This document shows, in pieces, positions 1 to 7,121 of a DNA stretch of 64,000 nt. The DNA lies in the NCBI GenBank assembly GCA_017416185.1, contig JAFQDF010000022.1:1-64000 (forward strand), written 5' to 3'. The notes below the pieces were generated by a model. The model was not told the DNA's origin and ran no database searches. It was given only the letters and a program-made list of their open reading frames with translations. Numbering within the stretch: the first letter of the stretch is position 1; every line of letters starts with the position of its first letter. Source of the stretch: Clostridia bacterium. Its GTDB lineage: Bacteria; Bacillota; Clostridia; Oscillospirales; CAG-272. The translations under genes were made by a program, and so were the position numbers.

Positions 1-207
1 AACCGCATTGCAAAATCGCAGCTGATCGATTATTTACAGCAAAAGGACAGACCAAGTTCGAACCCAAGGGTCTACTTTCTTGAGAAAACTTCCGATAATG
101 TCTGGACTTGTCAAACGAGTTGTGATATTGTTCGTGTTGGCAAAAATAAAAAAGGAGTGATAACGAATGGATGCCAAAACCACACTTGCAGCCAGCGTAC
201 AGGCTAA
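1..207 (+). CDS. C-terminal fragment of an excisionase-like DNA-binding protein (cut by window edge)
   Basis: Frame 1 is open from the first base to a TAA at 205-207, about 68 codons. The first residues read NRIAKSQLIDYLQ, which resembles the end of the helix-turn-helix (HTH_17) fold of excisionases, where a basic wing is followed by a helix such as RIxKxxLxxYL. The next gene is an integrase, the usual neighbour of an excisionase. The reading frame overlaps the integrase start by 41 bases, which is long, so the last residues may not be conserved. The start lies outside the window. The assignment rests on one short motif and on context. Confidence 0.45.
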   Translation, partial: NRIAKSQLIDYLQQKDRPSSNPRVYFLEKTSDNVWTCQTSCDIVRVGKNKKGVITNGCQNHTCSQRTG

Positions 208-1363
208 AAAGGGTCGCCTCTATGCCGTGATACAAGTTAAAGAAAACGGTAAGACAAAACCCGTATGGCGCGCCCTCGGTCTTCCCGAAGGTACAAACAA
301 ATCAAAGGTGAACAAAGCCTACCGAGAGGTAGTAAAAGCCTTTGAAAATGATTACGCCGAGCAGCTCGCCCGAAATGCAAAGCCTGCCTCGGACATTCCG
401 ATCTTCGATTATATGTGCGCCCACTATAGAAAGGTCGAAAAAAATATCCAAAAGAGTACCGCCGAAAGCTACCACGGAATGATCTACGGTAGAATTCGGC
501 GGTATTTTACTGCCCACAGCAATCTGACAGTCGGCAACATTACCTCAAAGGACATCGAGGATTTTTATGACTGGATGTTCGAGTCGGGTGTTGTTGCCAA
601 CACCGTCATCCACTATCACACCGTCCTGCACAGCGCCTTCAAAAGAGCGTTCAAGGATGAGCTGATAGATGCCAATCCCTTCGACCGAATCGACCGCCCG
701 AAGAAAAATAAGTTCACCGGCGAAAACTACTCAGAGGATGAACTGATAACCATGCTCGGACTGTTCCGCGGTGATGTTATCTATCCTGCGGTAATGTTAG
801 CGGGTGGCTTGGGACTGCGCCGAAGCGAAGCTTTGGGTGCTCGGTGGTCAAGAATCGATTGGGATAAGCGCACCATCCTGCTCGATACCAAGGTTATTGA
901 GTACAAGGAAAACGGTAAGGTCATCGTAGAACCCGTAGAGGAAATGAAAAATAAATCAAGCCGCCGAACCCTTCCTCTGCCGGACCCCGTCTACGAAATG
1001 CTGTGCGAGGAACGAGAGAAGCAAGACCTGTACCGCCGAATGTTCAAGGGCAGTTATAACCGCAAATACGATGATTATATCTGCGTCGACCAACTCGGCG
1101 AACTGCTTAGACCGAACAGAGTCACTCAAAGGTTCGCAGATCTTATAGAGCGATATGACCTGCGAAAGATTCGCTTCCACGACCTGCGACACACCTTCGC
1201 AAGTATCCTTATCAATCAGGATGTGCCCCTGCTGAATGTATCGACCTTCCTTGGTCACTCCGACCTTGCAACAACGGCAAATATTTATGCCCACCTTGAT
1301 AAGTCCAAGAAACAGGAAAGCGCTGATATTATCAGCAATATCTTTAATAAAGCAAAGGAATGA
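167..1363 (+). CDS. int: Tyrosine recombinase / phage-type integrase
   Basis: Site-specific recombinase that would integrate and excise the element at its att sites. The 398-residue length is normal. An N-terminal arm-binding region (ASVQAKKGRLYAVIQVKENG) is followed by a core-binding SAM-like domain (roughly residues 75-180) and the catalytic domain. Visible catalytic residues are Arg in GGLGLRRSEALG, the HDLRHTFAS box (His-x-x-Arg), the second His in LGHSDLATT, and the Tyr nucleophile in NIYAHLD. An AAAGGAGTGA ribosome binding site lies just before the ATG. It is followed by a terminator and a small DNA-binding gene, then by tRNA-Ser(CGA), the likely attachment site. The family is typical of integrative and conjugative elements in Clostridia. 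All catalytic residues appear intact, so it is probably functional. Confidence 0.93.
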   Translation: MDAKTTLAASVQAKKGRLYAVIQVKENGKTKPVWRALGLPEGTNKSKVNKAYREVVKAFENDYAEQLARNAKPASDIPIFDYMCAHYRKVEKNIQKSTAESYHGMIYGRIRRYFTAHSNLTVGNITSKDIEDFYDWMFESGVVANTVIHYHTVLHSAFKRAFKDELIDANPFDRIDRPKKNKFTGENYSEDELITMLGLFRGDVIYPAVMLAGGLGLRRSEALGARWSRIDWDKRTILLDTKVIEYKENGKVIVEPVEEMKNKSSRRTLPLPDPVYEMLCEEREKQDLYRRMFKGSYNRKYDDYICVDQLGELLRPNRVTQRFADLIERYDLRKIRFHDLRHTFASILINQDVPLLNVSTFLGHSDLATTANIYAHLDKSKKQESADIISNIFNKAKE

Positions 1364-1389
1364 TGCACCTCGGATTGAGGTGCATTTTT
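1363..1389 (+). terminator. Rho-independent terminator after int
   Basis: A 9-bp stem (ATGCACCTC paired with GAGGTGCAT) with a 5-nt loop is followed by TTTTT. It starts at the integrase stop codon and separates int from the next gene. Confidence 0.8.
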
Positions 1390-1414
1390 GTTAACTGAAA
1401 GGATGATTTTATAT

Positions 1415-2014
1415 ATGGCTGAAAAGAAATATATGAGTGGATGCCAGCTCAGGCAATACCTTCACATCTCCACACGGAAGATGAAATATCTGATGGATCA
1501 TAACTATATCCCACACGAAAACACCGGACACACAACCCATAAGTACCGAGTGCTGATAGAGGATGCGGAAATGTTCAAAATTCGTATGGATACCGAGGTA
1601 GGTTTTCTATCCGAACTGAACGGTCTGTTCTCAAACCGAACCGAATGGCATCCGCGCCCGATGTTTGAAGCCACCGAAGAAAACTGCGAAGCCTTCAGGC
1701 TATGGTTGGAGGTGCTGTGGGCAGAGCTACCCGAAGCTCTGCCCACACAGATGGCAGCGGAACTTGTTGGACATAATCCACAGCGCATACACGAACTGAT
1801 CAGAGAAAAAACCTTACACGGTATAAAAATCGGCAGCACCCAATACTGCGTAAAGGGAGAATTTATATGCTATATGGCATCACCGCAAAAACTATCCAAT
1901 CCACGCACAGAACGGTATAAAGAACTTATCCGAGAATTTAAGTACATACAACGCAGAGAGCGTGAAAATGAACAGCGCCGATGCAAAAGAAGAATGAAGA
2001 ATGCTGATGCATAA
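1415..2014 (+). CDS. Small DNA-binding accessory protein of the integrated element
   Basis: I do not recognise a named family. The protein has about 199 residues from the chosen ATG. Its start (SGCQLRQYLHISTRKMKYLMDHNYIP) looks like a MerR/excisionase-type helix-turn-helix. A second helix-turn-helix-like stretch lies near residues 105-135 (PTQMAAELVGHNPQRIHELI) followed by a wing (LHGIKIGSTQYC). The C-terminus is strongly basic and likely helical. This suggests an Xis-like or regulatory protein carrying two winged helices. ATG 1415 was chosen because AAAGGAT lies about 10 nt upstream; the in-frame TTG at 1388 and ATG at 1403 are too close to that site. It sits between int and the tRNA attachment site, as element accessory genes often do. 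Confidence 0.7.
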   Translation: MAEKKYMSGCQLRQYLHISTRKMKYLMDHNYIPHENTGHTTHKYRVLIEDAEMFKIRMDTEVGFLSELNGLFSNRTEWHPRPMFEATEENCEAFRLWLEVLWAELPEALPTQMAAELVGHNPQRIHELIREKTLHGIKIGSTQYCVKGEFICYMASPQKLSNPRTERYKELIREFKYIQRRERENEQRRCKRRMKNADA

Positions 2015-2022
2015 CATAAGCT

Positions 2023-2057
2023 CCACCGAGAAAAAATCGGTGGGGCAGCATTTTTTG
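2023..2057 (+). terminator. Rho-independent terminator after the accessory gene
   Basis: CCACCGA pairs with TCGGTGG around an A-rich loop, with TTTTTT a few bases beyond the stem. It lies just after the stop codon of the DNA-binding gene. Confidence 0.6.
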
Positions 2058-2333
2058 TTTTCTGCCGTATTTGAATCCCGACCCCCGATAACGCATAAAA
2101 GATTTTTAATCAAGTATGCTTCAACCGGTACTTTTGAAAATGCTGAAAAACCTTGCTGACAAAAATAATTCTAACGACCCAAAATGCACCGCCTTGAAAA
2201 AAGCCTTATTTTATGCGGCTTCCAAGACCTTTTTGTTCTAAAATCAAGCGTGATTTATAAGCGCAAAATGCGCAAAAAACATGGAAATAATTATAAAAAA
2301 CACCGCAAAGAAAAATCCCCAAGATACAGAAAG
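2058..2333. other. Gene-free end of the element
   Basis: No convincing gene is seen. Short open frames here lack ribosome binding sites and have low-complexity Lys/Arg content. The DNA is AT-rich with small palindromes such as GCGCAAAATGCGC (about 2260-2272). Such a spot could hold integrase arm-binding sites, but no repeated arm motif was identified. Confidence 0.4.
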
Positions 2334-2360
2334 CCCTTGAAAACACTGGGTTTTCAAGGG
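2334..2360 (-). terminator. Hairpin downstream of tRNA-Ser(CGA), possible terminator
   Basis: A perfect 11-bp stem, CCCTTGAAAAC with GTTTTCAAGGG, has a 5-nt loop and starts 7 nt from the tRNA 3' end. On the minus strand it is followed by CTTTCTGT, a poor U-run, so termination may be weak. Confidence 0.5.
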
Positions 2361-2366
2361 TTCCGT

Positions 2367-2457
2367 TGGCGGAGACGGCGAGATTCGAACTCGCGGGGGA
2401 TTGCTCCCTAACTGATTTCGAGTCAGCCCCGTTATGACCACTTCGATACGTCTCCGT
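2367..2457 (-). tRNA. tRNA-Ser (anticodon CGA)
   Basis: Read on the minus strand the gene starts GGAGACG and ends CGTCTCC-G-CCA, so the acceptor stem is complete and CCA is encoded. The anticodon loop is CTCGAAA, giving anticodon CGA (Ser, reading UCG). A long variable arm (GGGAGCAATCCC) marks it as a class II serine tRNA, and the T-arm has the usual GTTCGAATC. The anticodon loop and 5' half form the 48-bp repeat used as the probable integration core. The 3' half is probably supplied by the integrated element, as is usual for tRNA-targeting integrases. Confidence 0.95.
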
Positions 2458-2461
2458 ATAT
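2414..2461. repeat. Attachment-site repeat, copy 1 (inside tRNA-Ser)
   Basis: These 48 bases are identical to 2607-2654. The block starts in the 3' side of the anticodon stem, covers the anticodon loop and the tRNA 5' half, and ends 4 nt beyond the tRNA. Identity stops abruptly at both ends. Confidence 0.85.
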
Positions 2462-2531
2462 GTTAACTCGCATAAGCGAGATTAACGCAAATATTCAGTT
2501 GTATTAGAATTCTCGTTAGAACTCTGGGTGA

Positions 2532-2630
2532 TGCGGCGATGGGCAGATACCCGAAAACCGCACGATTAAAGGCTTTTGGGAAGATTGGCTTCCGTTTGAC
2601 GAAGAAGATTTCGAGTCAGCCCCGTTATGA
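2532..2630 (+). pseudogene. Possible C-terminal gene fragment ending inside att copy 2
   Basis: Thirty-two codons are open from 2532 to a TGA at 2628-2630. The last part reads IKGFWEDWLPFDEEDFES then APL, which looks like a real acidic protein tail rather than random translation. The final seven codons fall inside the 48-bp att copy. No start is visible, and an in-frame TGA lies at 2529. It may be the tail of a gene from an earlier element whose att site overlapped its stop codon. It could also be chance. Confidence 0.3.
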
Positions 2631-2654
2631 CCACTTCGATACGTCTCCGTATAT
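2607..2654. repeat. Attachment-site repeat, copy 2 (tRNA-Ser 5' half only)
   Basis: Exact 48-bp copy of 2414-2461, offset by 193 bp. It carries only the 5' half of tRNA-Ser(CGA); the 3' half is missing, so it is not a functional tRNA. It fits a second attachment site left by an earlier integration or a deleted tandem element. Confidence 0.85.
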
Positions 2655-2881
2655 ATATTAATTGTGTATTTAGCGAGTTACTTTGTTTCTGACAGCGGGG
2701 CGTCCGGTTATGTCCTGTTGTAACATCGGTTCTGACTTCGCAAATTAGATCTGCACGTCAATAGTCGTGTTACGGCTACTCATCAATCTCGTTGTACTGT
2801 CATAGGCAGCTCTCGGTCTCGTCCCCACTTCGACATGACTCCAAATACTCCACGGAGAAGTATACCACGAACATAATTAAA
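2655..2881. other. Gene-free stretch between att copy 2 and the coaE promoter
   Basis: No coding frame is convincing on either strand. The minus strand could be transcribed from the promoter at 2859-2887 toward tRNA-Ser(CGA), which would make this a leader of nearly 400 nt before the intact tRNA. I see no match to the conserved motifs of SRP RNA, tmRNA or RNase P RNA. Confidence 0.4.
2825..2842 (-). pseudogene. Degenerate tRNA-Ser-like 5' end
   Basis: Read on the minus strand, these 18 bases match the first 18 bases of tRNA-Ser(CGA) at 15 positions without gaps, including TCGAAGTGG. The sequence after it does not fold as a tRNA. It begins about 10-25 nt downstream of a good minus-strand promoter. 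It may be a relic of the original tRNA start or of another tRNA-Ser; chance similarity is possible. Confidence 0.3.
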
Positions 2882-2887
2882 AATCAA
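2859..2887 (-). promoter_or_regulatory. SigA-type promoter toward tRNA-Ser
   Basis: On the minus strand TTGATT, a 17-bp spacer and TATACT. It points toward the tRNA-Ser(CGA) and att region and is back to back with the coaE promoter. Confidence 0.65.
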
Positions 2888-2905
2888 GTATTTTTCTTAA
2901 TTCTC

Positions 2906-2933
2906 TTGAAAATAAAATTAATTATGGTATAAT
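2906..2933 (+). promoter_or_regulatory. SigA-type promoter of the coaE operon
   Basis: TTGAAA, a 16-bp spacer and TATAAT, about 30 bp before the coaE start codon. Confidence 0.65.
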
Positions 2934-2961
2934 TATATGAGTATGCTTTGGGGGTGATGCT

Positions 2962-3564
2962 GTGCTTATAGTAGGACTTACAGGGGCAAGCGGAAGTGGC
3001 AAAGGCTATCTTTGTTCACTTTTGGCTGATAAGGACATATGCATAATCGACACCGATAAGGTATATCATAAAATGATATCATCACCTTCGCCATGTGTTG
3101 AAGCACTTGCCTCAGCCTTCGGTCCGGAAATTATCGACGCTGACGGTGGTGTTGACAGGACCAAGCTGGGTGCTATAGTATTTTCTTCTGAGGAAAAGCT
3201 GAAGCTGCTTAATTCTGTTGCGCACCGATTTATACGAAGTAAGTGTGATGAGATTATCAGAAATACTGATGCAAGGATAGTAATTCTTGACGCGCCTGTG
3301 CTTTTTGAGAGCGGATTTGATGCAATGTGTGATGTTACGGTCGGGGTTGTGGCACGGGAGGATATTCGTGTTGACAGGATTATGCGGAGGGACGGTATCA
3401 GCCGTGATAGGGCTCTTGCCAGAGTAAACAATCAGCACAGTGATGATTGGTTTGAAGCAAACTGTGATATTATTGTAGAAAACAGTTCCGGTGAAATCAC
3501 AGAAATTGCCGAAAAATTAAAAAAAGAGCTTATGAGGTTATATGGCAGTAAAGAAGAAAAATAG
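2962..3564 (+). CDS. coaE: Dephospho-CoA kinase
   Basis: Last step of coenzyme A synthesis: ATP-dependent phosphorylation of the 3'-hydroxyl of dephospho-CoA in the cytoplasm. The 200-residue length is normal. The P-loop is GASGSGKG near residue 8, slightly different from the common GGIGSGKS. DTDKVYH corresponds to the usual DADxxxH, and DAPVLFESG to the D-x-P-L-L-F-E box. The start is GTG with GGGGGTGAT 5-7 nt upstream; the nearby ATG at 2956 is out of frame. Its end overlaps the start of the lytic transglycosylase gene by 23 bases, so the two are co-transcribed. Confidence 0.93.
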   Translation: MLIVGLTGASGSGKGYLCSLLADKDICIIDTDKVYHKMISSPSPCVEALASAFGPEIIDADGGVDRTKLGAIVFSSEEKLKLLNSVAHRFIRSKCDEIIRNTDARIVILDAPVLFESGFDAMCDVTVGVVAREDIRVDRIMRRDGISRDRALARVNNQHSDDWFEANCDIIVENSSGEITEIAEKLKKELMRLYGSKEEK

Positions 3565-4192
3565 AAAGAGGAAGGGCAGAGGTGTAGGGAATACAGGATG
3601 CATTATTGCGATTATCATTGCAGTAATCATTATTGTTCTTCTGATTGTCGGCGTGTTAATTGTAAATTCTGTGCTTAAGGCAGGAATAGAGATGTCCGAA
3701 AGGATATCCGAAGACGTCGAACAAAATAACTATCCTCTTGAATATACCGAATTTGTTGAAAAGTATTCGGATGAGTTTAACGTGCCCGAAAGTGTTATCC
3801 TTGCAATGATCAAGGTAGAAAGCGACTTTGATGAAAACGCCATTTCCCAAGCAGGTGCCTGTGGACTTATGCAGCTTATGCCGGACACCTTTACCTGGCT
3901 TGCTCAAAAACTTGGTGAAGAGGTTACGGAAGCACAGATATTCGATCCTGAAACCAATATTAGATACGGTACCTATTACGTATCACGTCTGTATTCTCAG
4001 CTTGGAAACTGGGATAACGTTTATGCTGCATACAATGCAGGACCTACGAAGGTCGCCGGTTGGTTAAGCGATCCTCAGTATTCTGAAAACGGAGAGCTTA
4101 AAAACATCCCCTATCCCGAAACTGAATACCATATATTCAAGCTCAGATATGCAAGAGCAAAATACATAGAATTATATAATTTAGGAGAATAG
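3542..4192 (+). CDS. Membrane-anchored lytic transglycosylase (SLT domain)
   Basis: Cleaves the MurNAc-GlcNAc bond of peptidoglycan to give 1,6-anhydro ends. A basic N-terminus (KKKNRKRKGRG) and one transmembrane helix (about residues 18-43) anchor it with the enzyme outside. The SLT domain follows at about residues 70-205. The catalytic Glu is E93 in MIKVESDF, followed by GLMQLMPDT and AAYNAGP. The protein resembles soluble Slt-like YjbJ/MltC-type domains of Firmicutes. It overlaps coaE and is followed after 2 nt by the aminopeptidase gene, so the three probably form one operon. Confidence 0.9.
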   Translation: MAVKKKNRKRKGRGVGNTGCIIAIIIAVIIIVLLIVGVLIVNSVLKAGIEMSERISEDVEQNNYPLEYTEFVEKYSDEFNVPESVILAMIKVESDFDENAISQAGACGLMQLMPDTFTWLAQKLGEEVTEAQIFDPETNIRYGTYYVSRLYSQLGNWDNVYAAYNAGPTKVAGWLSDPQYSENGELKNIPYPETEYHIFKLRYARAKYIELYNLGE

Positions 4193-4194
4193 AT

Positions 4195-5571
4195 ATGAGT
4201 GAATTAAAAGACAAGCTTTTTTACGATCACAAGAACGTTTATGACGTTGTAGATGAAAACGAGGTTGCAAAGATCAACGATTATGCAGTAGGCTATATGG
4301 ACTTTCTCCGTAATGCCAAGACAGAGCGTGAGGCTGTATCAGAAGGTATAAAGATGGCTCAGGCGCAGGGCTTTGTACCCTATACTATGGGTATGGAGGT
4401 AGTCCCCGGCGGTAAGTATTATTACAACAACCGCGGTAAGGCGCTCTATCTCTTTATCATAGGCTCAGAGTCTATGGAAAACGGCATCCGTATTTCTGCT
4501 GCTCACGTTGACTCTCCCCGTCTTGACTTAAAGCAGGTTCCTCTCTATGAGGCGGCAGAAATGAGCTTTTTCAAGACCCACTATTACGGTGGTATCAAGA
4601 AGTACCAGTGGACCGCTATACCTCTGGCTCTTCACGGTGTTATCTACAAGAAGGACGGAAGCAGAGTTGACGTGGCTATCGGTGAAAAGGACGATGATCC
4701 CGTATTCTATATCAATGACCTTCTTCCTCATCTCGGTAAGGACCAGATGCAGAAGAAGTTAGGTGAGGCATTCAGCGGTGAGGATCTTAATCTTCTTATC
4801 GGTTCCGAGCCTGTTAAGGGTGAGGAAAGTGATGCCGTTAAACTTAAAGTTATGATGCTTCTCAACGAGATGTACGGTATAACCGAGGCGGATTTCCTTT
4901 CCGCAGAGCTTTCAGCTGTTCCTGCGGGAAACCCCAAGTACATTGGCTTTGACCGCAGCCTTATCTGTGCTTACGGTCACGATGACAGAGTTTGTGCATA
5001 CCCTGCTATGACAGCTCTCTTTGAAAATCCCAATCCAACACACACCCTTATGGCTATCCTTGCAGACAAGGAGGAGATAGGTTCCGAGGGTAACACCGGT
5101 ATGAAGTGTGAGGTGTTTACCGACATTATGCAGGAGCTTGCAAAGTCTACAGGTGCAAACTACCATATCGTTAAAGAAAACTCCAAGTGTCTTTCCGCTG
5201 ACGTAAACGCTGCTTTTGATCCTAACTTTGCAGAGTGCTACGAAAAGAAGAACTCCAGCCACGTAAACCACGGTGTTGTTATGACCAAGTTTACCGGTGC
5301 AAGAGGTAAGTCCGGCAGCTCTGATGCCAGTGCTGAGTATGTTTCCTTTGTACGTTCCGTCTTTGACAAATATGATGTTGTATGGCAGACAGGCGAGCTC
5401 GGTAAGGTAGACCAGGGCGGCGGCGGTACCGTTGCGGCTTATATCGCACAGAAGAATATCGATACCATCGACCTCGGTGTTGCTGTTATCTCTATGCATG
5501 CACCCTATGAGGTTATAGCTAAGGCTGACGTTTATATGGCTCACAAGGCATTCAGCGCATTTAATAAGTAA
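4195..5571 (+). CDS. M18 family aminopeptidase
   Basis: Zinc aminopeptidase of the aspartyl aminopeptidase (M18) family, cytoplasmic, removing N-terminal residues from peptides. At 458 residues it has the size of the bacterial M18 'aminopeptidase 1' group. Metal-site motifs are AAHVDSPRLDLK (His and Asp ligands), DKEEIGSEGN (catalytic Glu-Glu) and the C-terminal SMHAPYEV (His ligand). A TAGGAGAATAG ribosome site overlaps the previous stop. The acyl carrier protein gene follows immediately, and no terminator separates the genes from coaE to acpP. Confidence 0.92.
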   Translation: MSELKDKLFYDHKNVYDVVDENEVAKINDYAVGYMDFLRNAKTEREAVSEGIKMAQAQGFVPYTMGMEVVPGGKYYYNNRGKALYLFIIGSESMENGIRISAAHVDSPRLDLKQVPLYEAAEMSFFKTHYYGGIKKYQWTAIPLALHGVIYKKDGSRVDVAIGEKDDDPVFYINDLLPHLGKDQMQKKLGEAFSGEDLNLLIGSEPVKGEESDAVKLKVMMLLNEMYGITEADFLSAELSAVPAGNPKYIGFDRSLICAYGHDDRVCAYPAMTALFENPNPTHTLMAILADKEEIGSEGNTGMKCEVFTDIMQELAKSTGANYHIVKENSKCLSADVNAAFDPNFAECYEKKNSSHVNHGVVMTKFTGARGKSGSSDASAEYVSFVRSVFDKYDVVWQTGELGKVDQGGGGTVAAYIAQKNIDTIDLGVAVISMHAPYEVIAKADVYMAHKAFSAFNK

Positions 5572-5572
5572 T

Positions 5573-5812
5573 ATGGCAAACGAGATCTTTGATCTGAGAG
5601 TCCGTGAGGTTATAGCCAACACTTTAAAGGTAGAGCTTGAGGCTGTCATAGATACAGCCGATATAGTGGATGACTTAGGTGCTGATTCTATAGACGTGCT
5701 TGATCTTATTATGGCTCTCGAGGAGGAGTTTGATATAACAATTTCCGACGCTGACGTTATCAACAACCGTATTGTTGAGGATATTGTCCAATATATAATA
5801 AATGCAAAGTAA
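5573..5812 (+). CDS. acpP: Acyl carrier protein
   Basis: Carries growing acyl chains on a 4'-phosphopantetheine arm in fatty acid synthesis. It has 79 residues, the normal size. The modified serine is S39 in GADSIDVLD, followed by an acidic helix (MALEEEFDI). The chain is strongly acidic overall. Its gene starts 2 nt after the M18 aminopeptidase gene rather than within a fab cluster, which is unusual. A location downstream of coaE is suggestive because CoA supplies the prosthetic arm. Another ACP may be encoded with fab genes elsewhere. Confidence 0.92.
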   Translation: MANEIFDLRVREVIANTLKVELEAVIDTADIVDDLGADSIDVLDLIMALEEEFDITISDADVINNRIVEDIVQYIINAK

Positions 5813-5835
5813 AACAGGGGATTTACCCCTGTTTT
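5811..5835 (+). terminator. Rho-independent terminator after acpP
   Basis: AAAACAGGGG pairs with CCCCTGTTTT around a 5-nt loop; the stem ends in T residues. It ends the coaE-acpP operon. Confidence 0.85.
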
Positions 5836-5838
5836 ATC

Positions 5839-5867
5839 TTTACAAAATTTATAATATGTGTTATAAT
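5839..5867 (+). promoter_or_regulatory. SigA-type promoter of the mannitol-1-phosphate dehydrogenase gene
   Basis: TTTACA, a 17-bp spacer and TATAAT, directly after the acpP terminator and about 32 bp before the start codon. Confidence 0.65.
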
Positions 5868-5899
5868 ATTTTGATTAATTTAATTTATGAGGAATGACT

Positions 5900-7087
5900 A
5901 TGAAAGCTGTAATGTACGGTGCCGGTAACATCGGAAGGGGCTTTATTGCCCAGTTATTTAATTTATCAGGATATGAGACCTGTTTTGTTGACGTCAATAT
6001 GGACGTTGTAAACAAGCTTAACGAGGACGGTAAGTATCCGCTGTTCATCACCGATAAGGGTGAATATATAAAAACAGAGGTTGACCGCGTAAGATGTGCC
6101 AACGGTAACGACCTTGAGGCTGTTGCCCGTGAGATCGCAGAGGCTGATATTATGGCTACTGCCGTAGGTGTTAATATTCTCAAGTTTATTGCCAAGCCCA
6201 TATCCGAGGGTGTCAAGGCAAGAATGAAGGCGGGCAGAGGACCTCTTGATATCATCGTTTGTGAGAATAAGATCGATGCAAATATATATCTCCACGATCT
6301 GATTGCAGAGAATCTCAACGACGAGGAAAAGGCATATTTCGATGCTAACTTTGGTTTTGTTGAGGCTTCTATCGGCCGTATGGTCCCCAAAACCCCCGAC
6401 TCTATCTCTGCAGAATATCCCCTTGCGGTATGTGTTGAGAAGTTCTGCACTCTTCCTGTAGACAGGGAAGCCTTCAAGGGTGAGATCCCCGATATTAAAA
6501 ATATGCTGCCTTACGCTCCTTTTGAGCTGTTTATTCAGCGTAAGCTCTATATGCATAATATGAGCCACGCTCTTTGTGCTTATCTCGGTAACCTTAAAGG
6601 TTATGATTACATATGGGAGGCGGCGGCTGACCTGCGTATCCGTTTTATCGCTCTTGGCGCACTTACCCAATCCGCACAGAGCCTTGCAAAGGAGCATAAC
6701 GCAGACGTAGCTGACTTGAACGACCACTCCTTCGATCTGCTTACCCGTTACGATAACAAGCTCCTCGGAGACACAGTTGCCCGTGTAGGTAACGATACCA
6801 AGCGTAAGCTCTCTCCCGTTGACAGACTTCCCGGAGCTATCAAGCTTGCCAAAAAACAGGGCTTGCCCGTAAACTATATGGTTATGGGTCTAGCAGCAGG
6901 ACTGCTCTTTGACCGTGACGATTCATCTAAGGAAATATGTGAGTATACAAAAGAGAACGGCGTTGACGCCGCTCTCGCTAAGTATTCCGAAATTACAGAT
7001 GAGGATATTGTTGCACTCTGTACCGAGTACTACCATGCACTCACAAAGGATGCAGATTCCGCTATGGATCTCTTAATTCACGCATAA
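5900..7087 (+). CDS. mtlD: Mannitol-1-phosphate 5-dehydrogenase family protein
   Basis: NAD-dependent polyol-phosphate dehydrogenase interconverting mannitol 1-phosphate and fructose 6-phosphate. An N-terminal Rossmann fold carries GAGNIGRGF; VCENKIDAN and KLYMHNMSHALCAYLG match the MtlD substrate and catalytic region, with the Lys of RKLYMHN as expected catalytic base. The length of about 395 residues is normal. ATG 5900 was preferred over ATG 5894 because TGAGGA at 5888-5893 is 6 nt away. No mannitol phosphotransferase gene is adjacent, so the real substrate may be another hexitol phosphate. It is monocistronic. Confidence 0.85.
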   Translation: MKAVMYGAGNIGRGFIAQLFNLSGYETCFVDVNMDVVNKLNEDGKYPLFITDKGEYIKTEVDRVRCANGNDLEAVAREIAEADIMATAVGVNILKFIAKPISEGVKARMKAGRGPLDIIVCENKIDANIYLHDLIAENLNDEEKAYFDANFGFVEASIGRMVPKTPDSISAEYPLAVCVEKFCTLPVDREAFKGEIPDIKNMLPYAPFELFIQRKLYMHNMSHALCAYLGNLKGYDYIWEAAADLRIRFIALGALTQSAQSLAKEHNADVADLNDHSFDLLTRYDNKLLGDTVARVGNDTKRKLSPVDRLPGAIKLAKKQGLPVNYMVMGLAAGLLFDRDDSSKEICEYTKENGVDAALAKYSEITDEDIVALCTEYYHALTKDADSAMDLLIHA

Positions 7088-7106
7088 GTCCCGATTATTG
7101 GACTTA
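7085..7106 (+). terminator. Weak hairpin after mtlD
   Basis: TAAGTCC pairs with GGACTTA around an 8-nt loop, between converging genes. No U-run follows, so it is only a possible terminator. Confidence 0.35.
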
Positions 7107-7121
7107 TACCGTGATATTATA

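Larger units (their letters stand above)
1..2461 (+). mobile_element. Right end of an integrated element at tRNA-Ser(CGA)
   Basis: The excisionase-like fragment, integrase and accessory DNA-binding gene lie in a row and end at tRNA-Ser(CGA). A 48-bp segment spanning the tRNA anticodon loop, 5' half and 7 nt of flank is repeated exactly at 2607-2654, which fits an attachment core. Codon use in these genes (many CGA, CGC and CCG codons) differs from the following housekeeping genes. The left end and the cargo are outside the window, so the type of element (ICE, IME or prophage) cannot be named. Confidence 0.75.

Noticed and set aside
2184..2441. Short open frames on both strands next to tRNA-Ser
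   Set aside because: They run into the tRNA gene and have low-complexity basic composition without ribosome sites.
2655..2855. SRP RNA, tmRNA or RNase P RNA upstream of tRNA-Ser
   Set aside because: None of the conserved motifs, such as the SRP GGAAGGAAGCAG loop, are present.
4912..5766. A 284-codon minus-strand open frame opposite the M18 aminopeptidase and acpP
   Set aside because: It is Ser- and Thr-rich, has no ribosome site and lies antisense to clear conserved genes.
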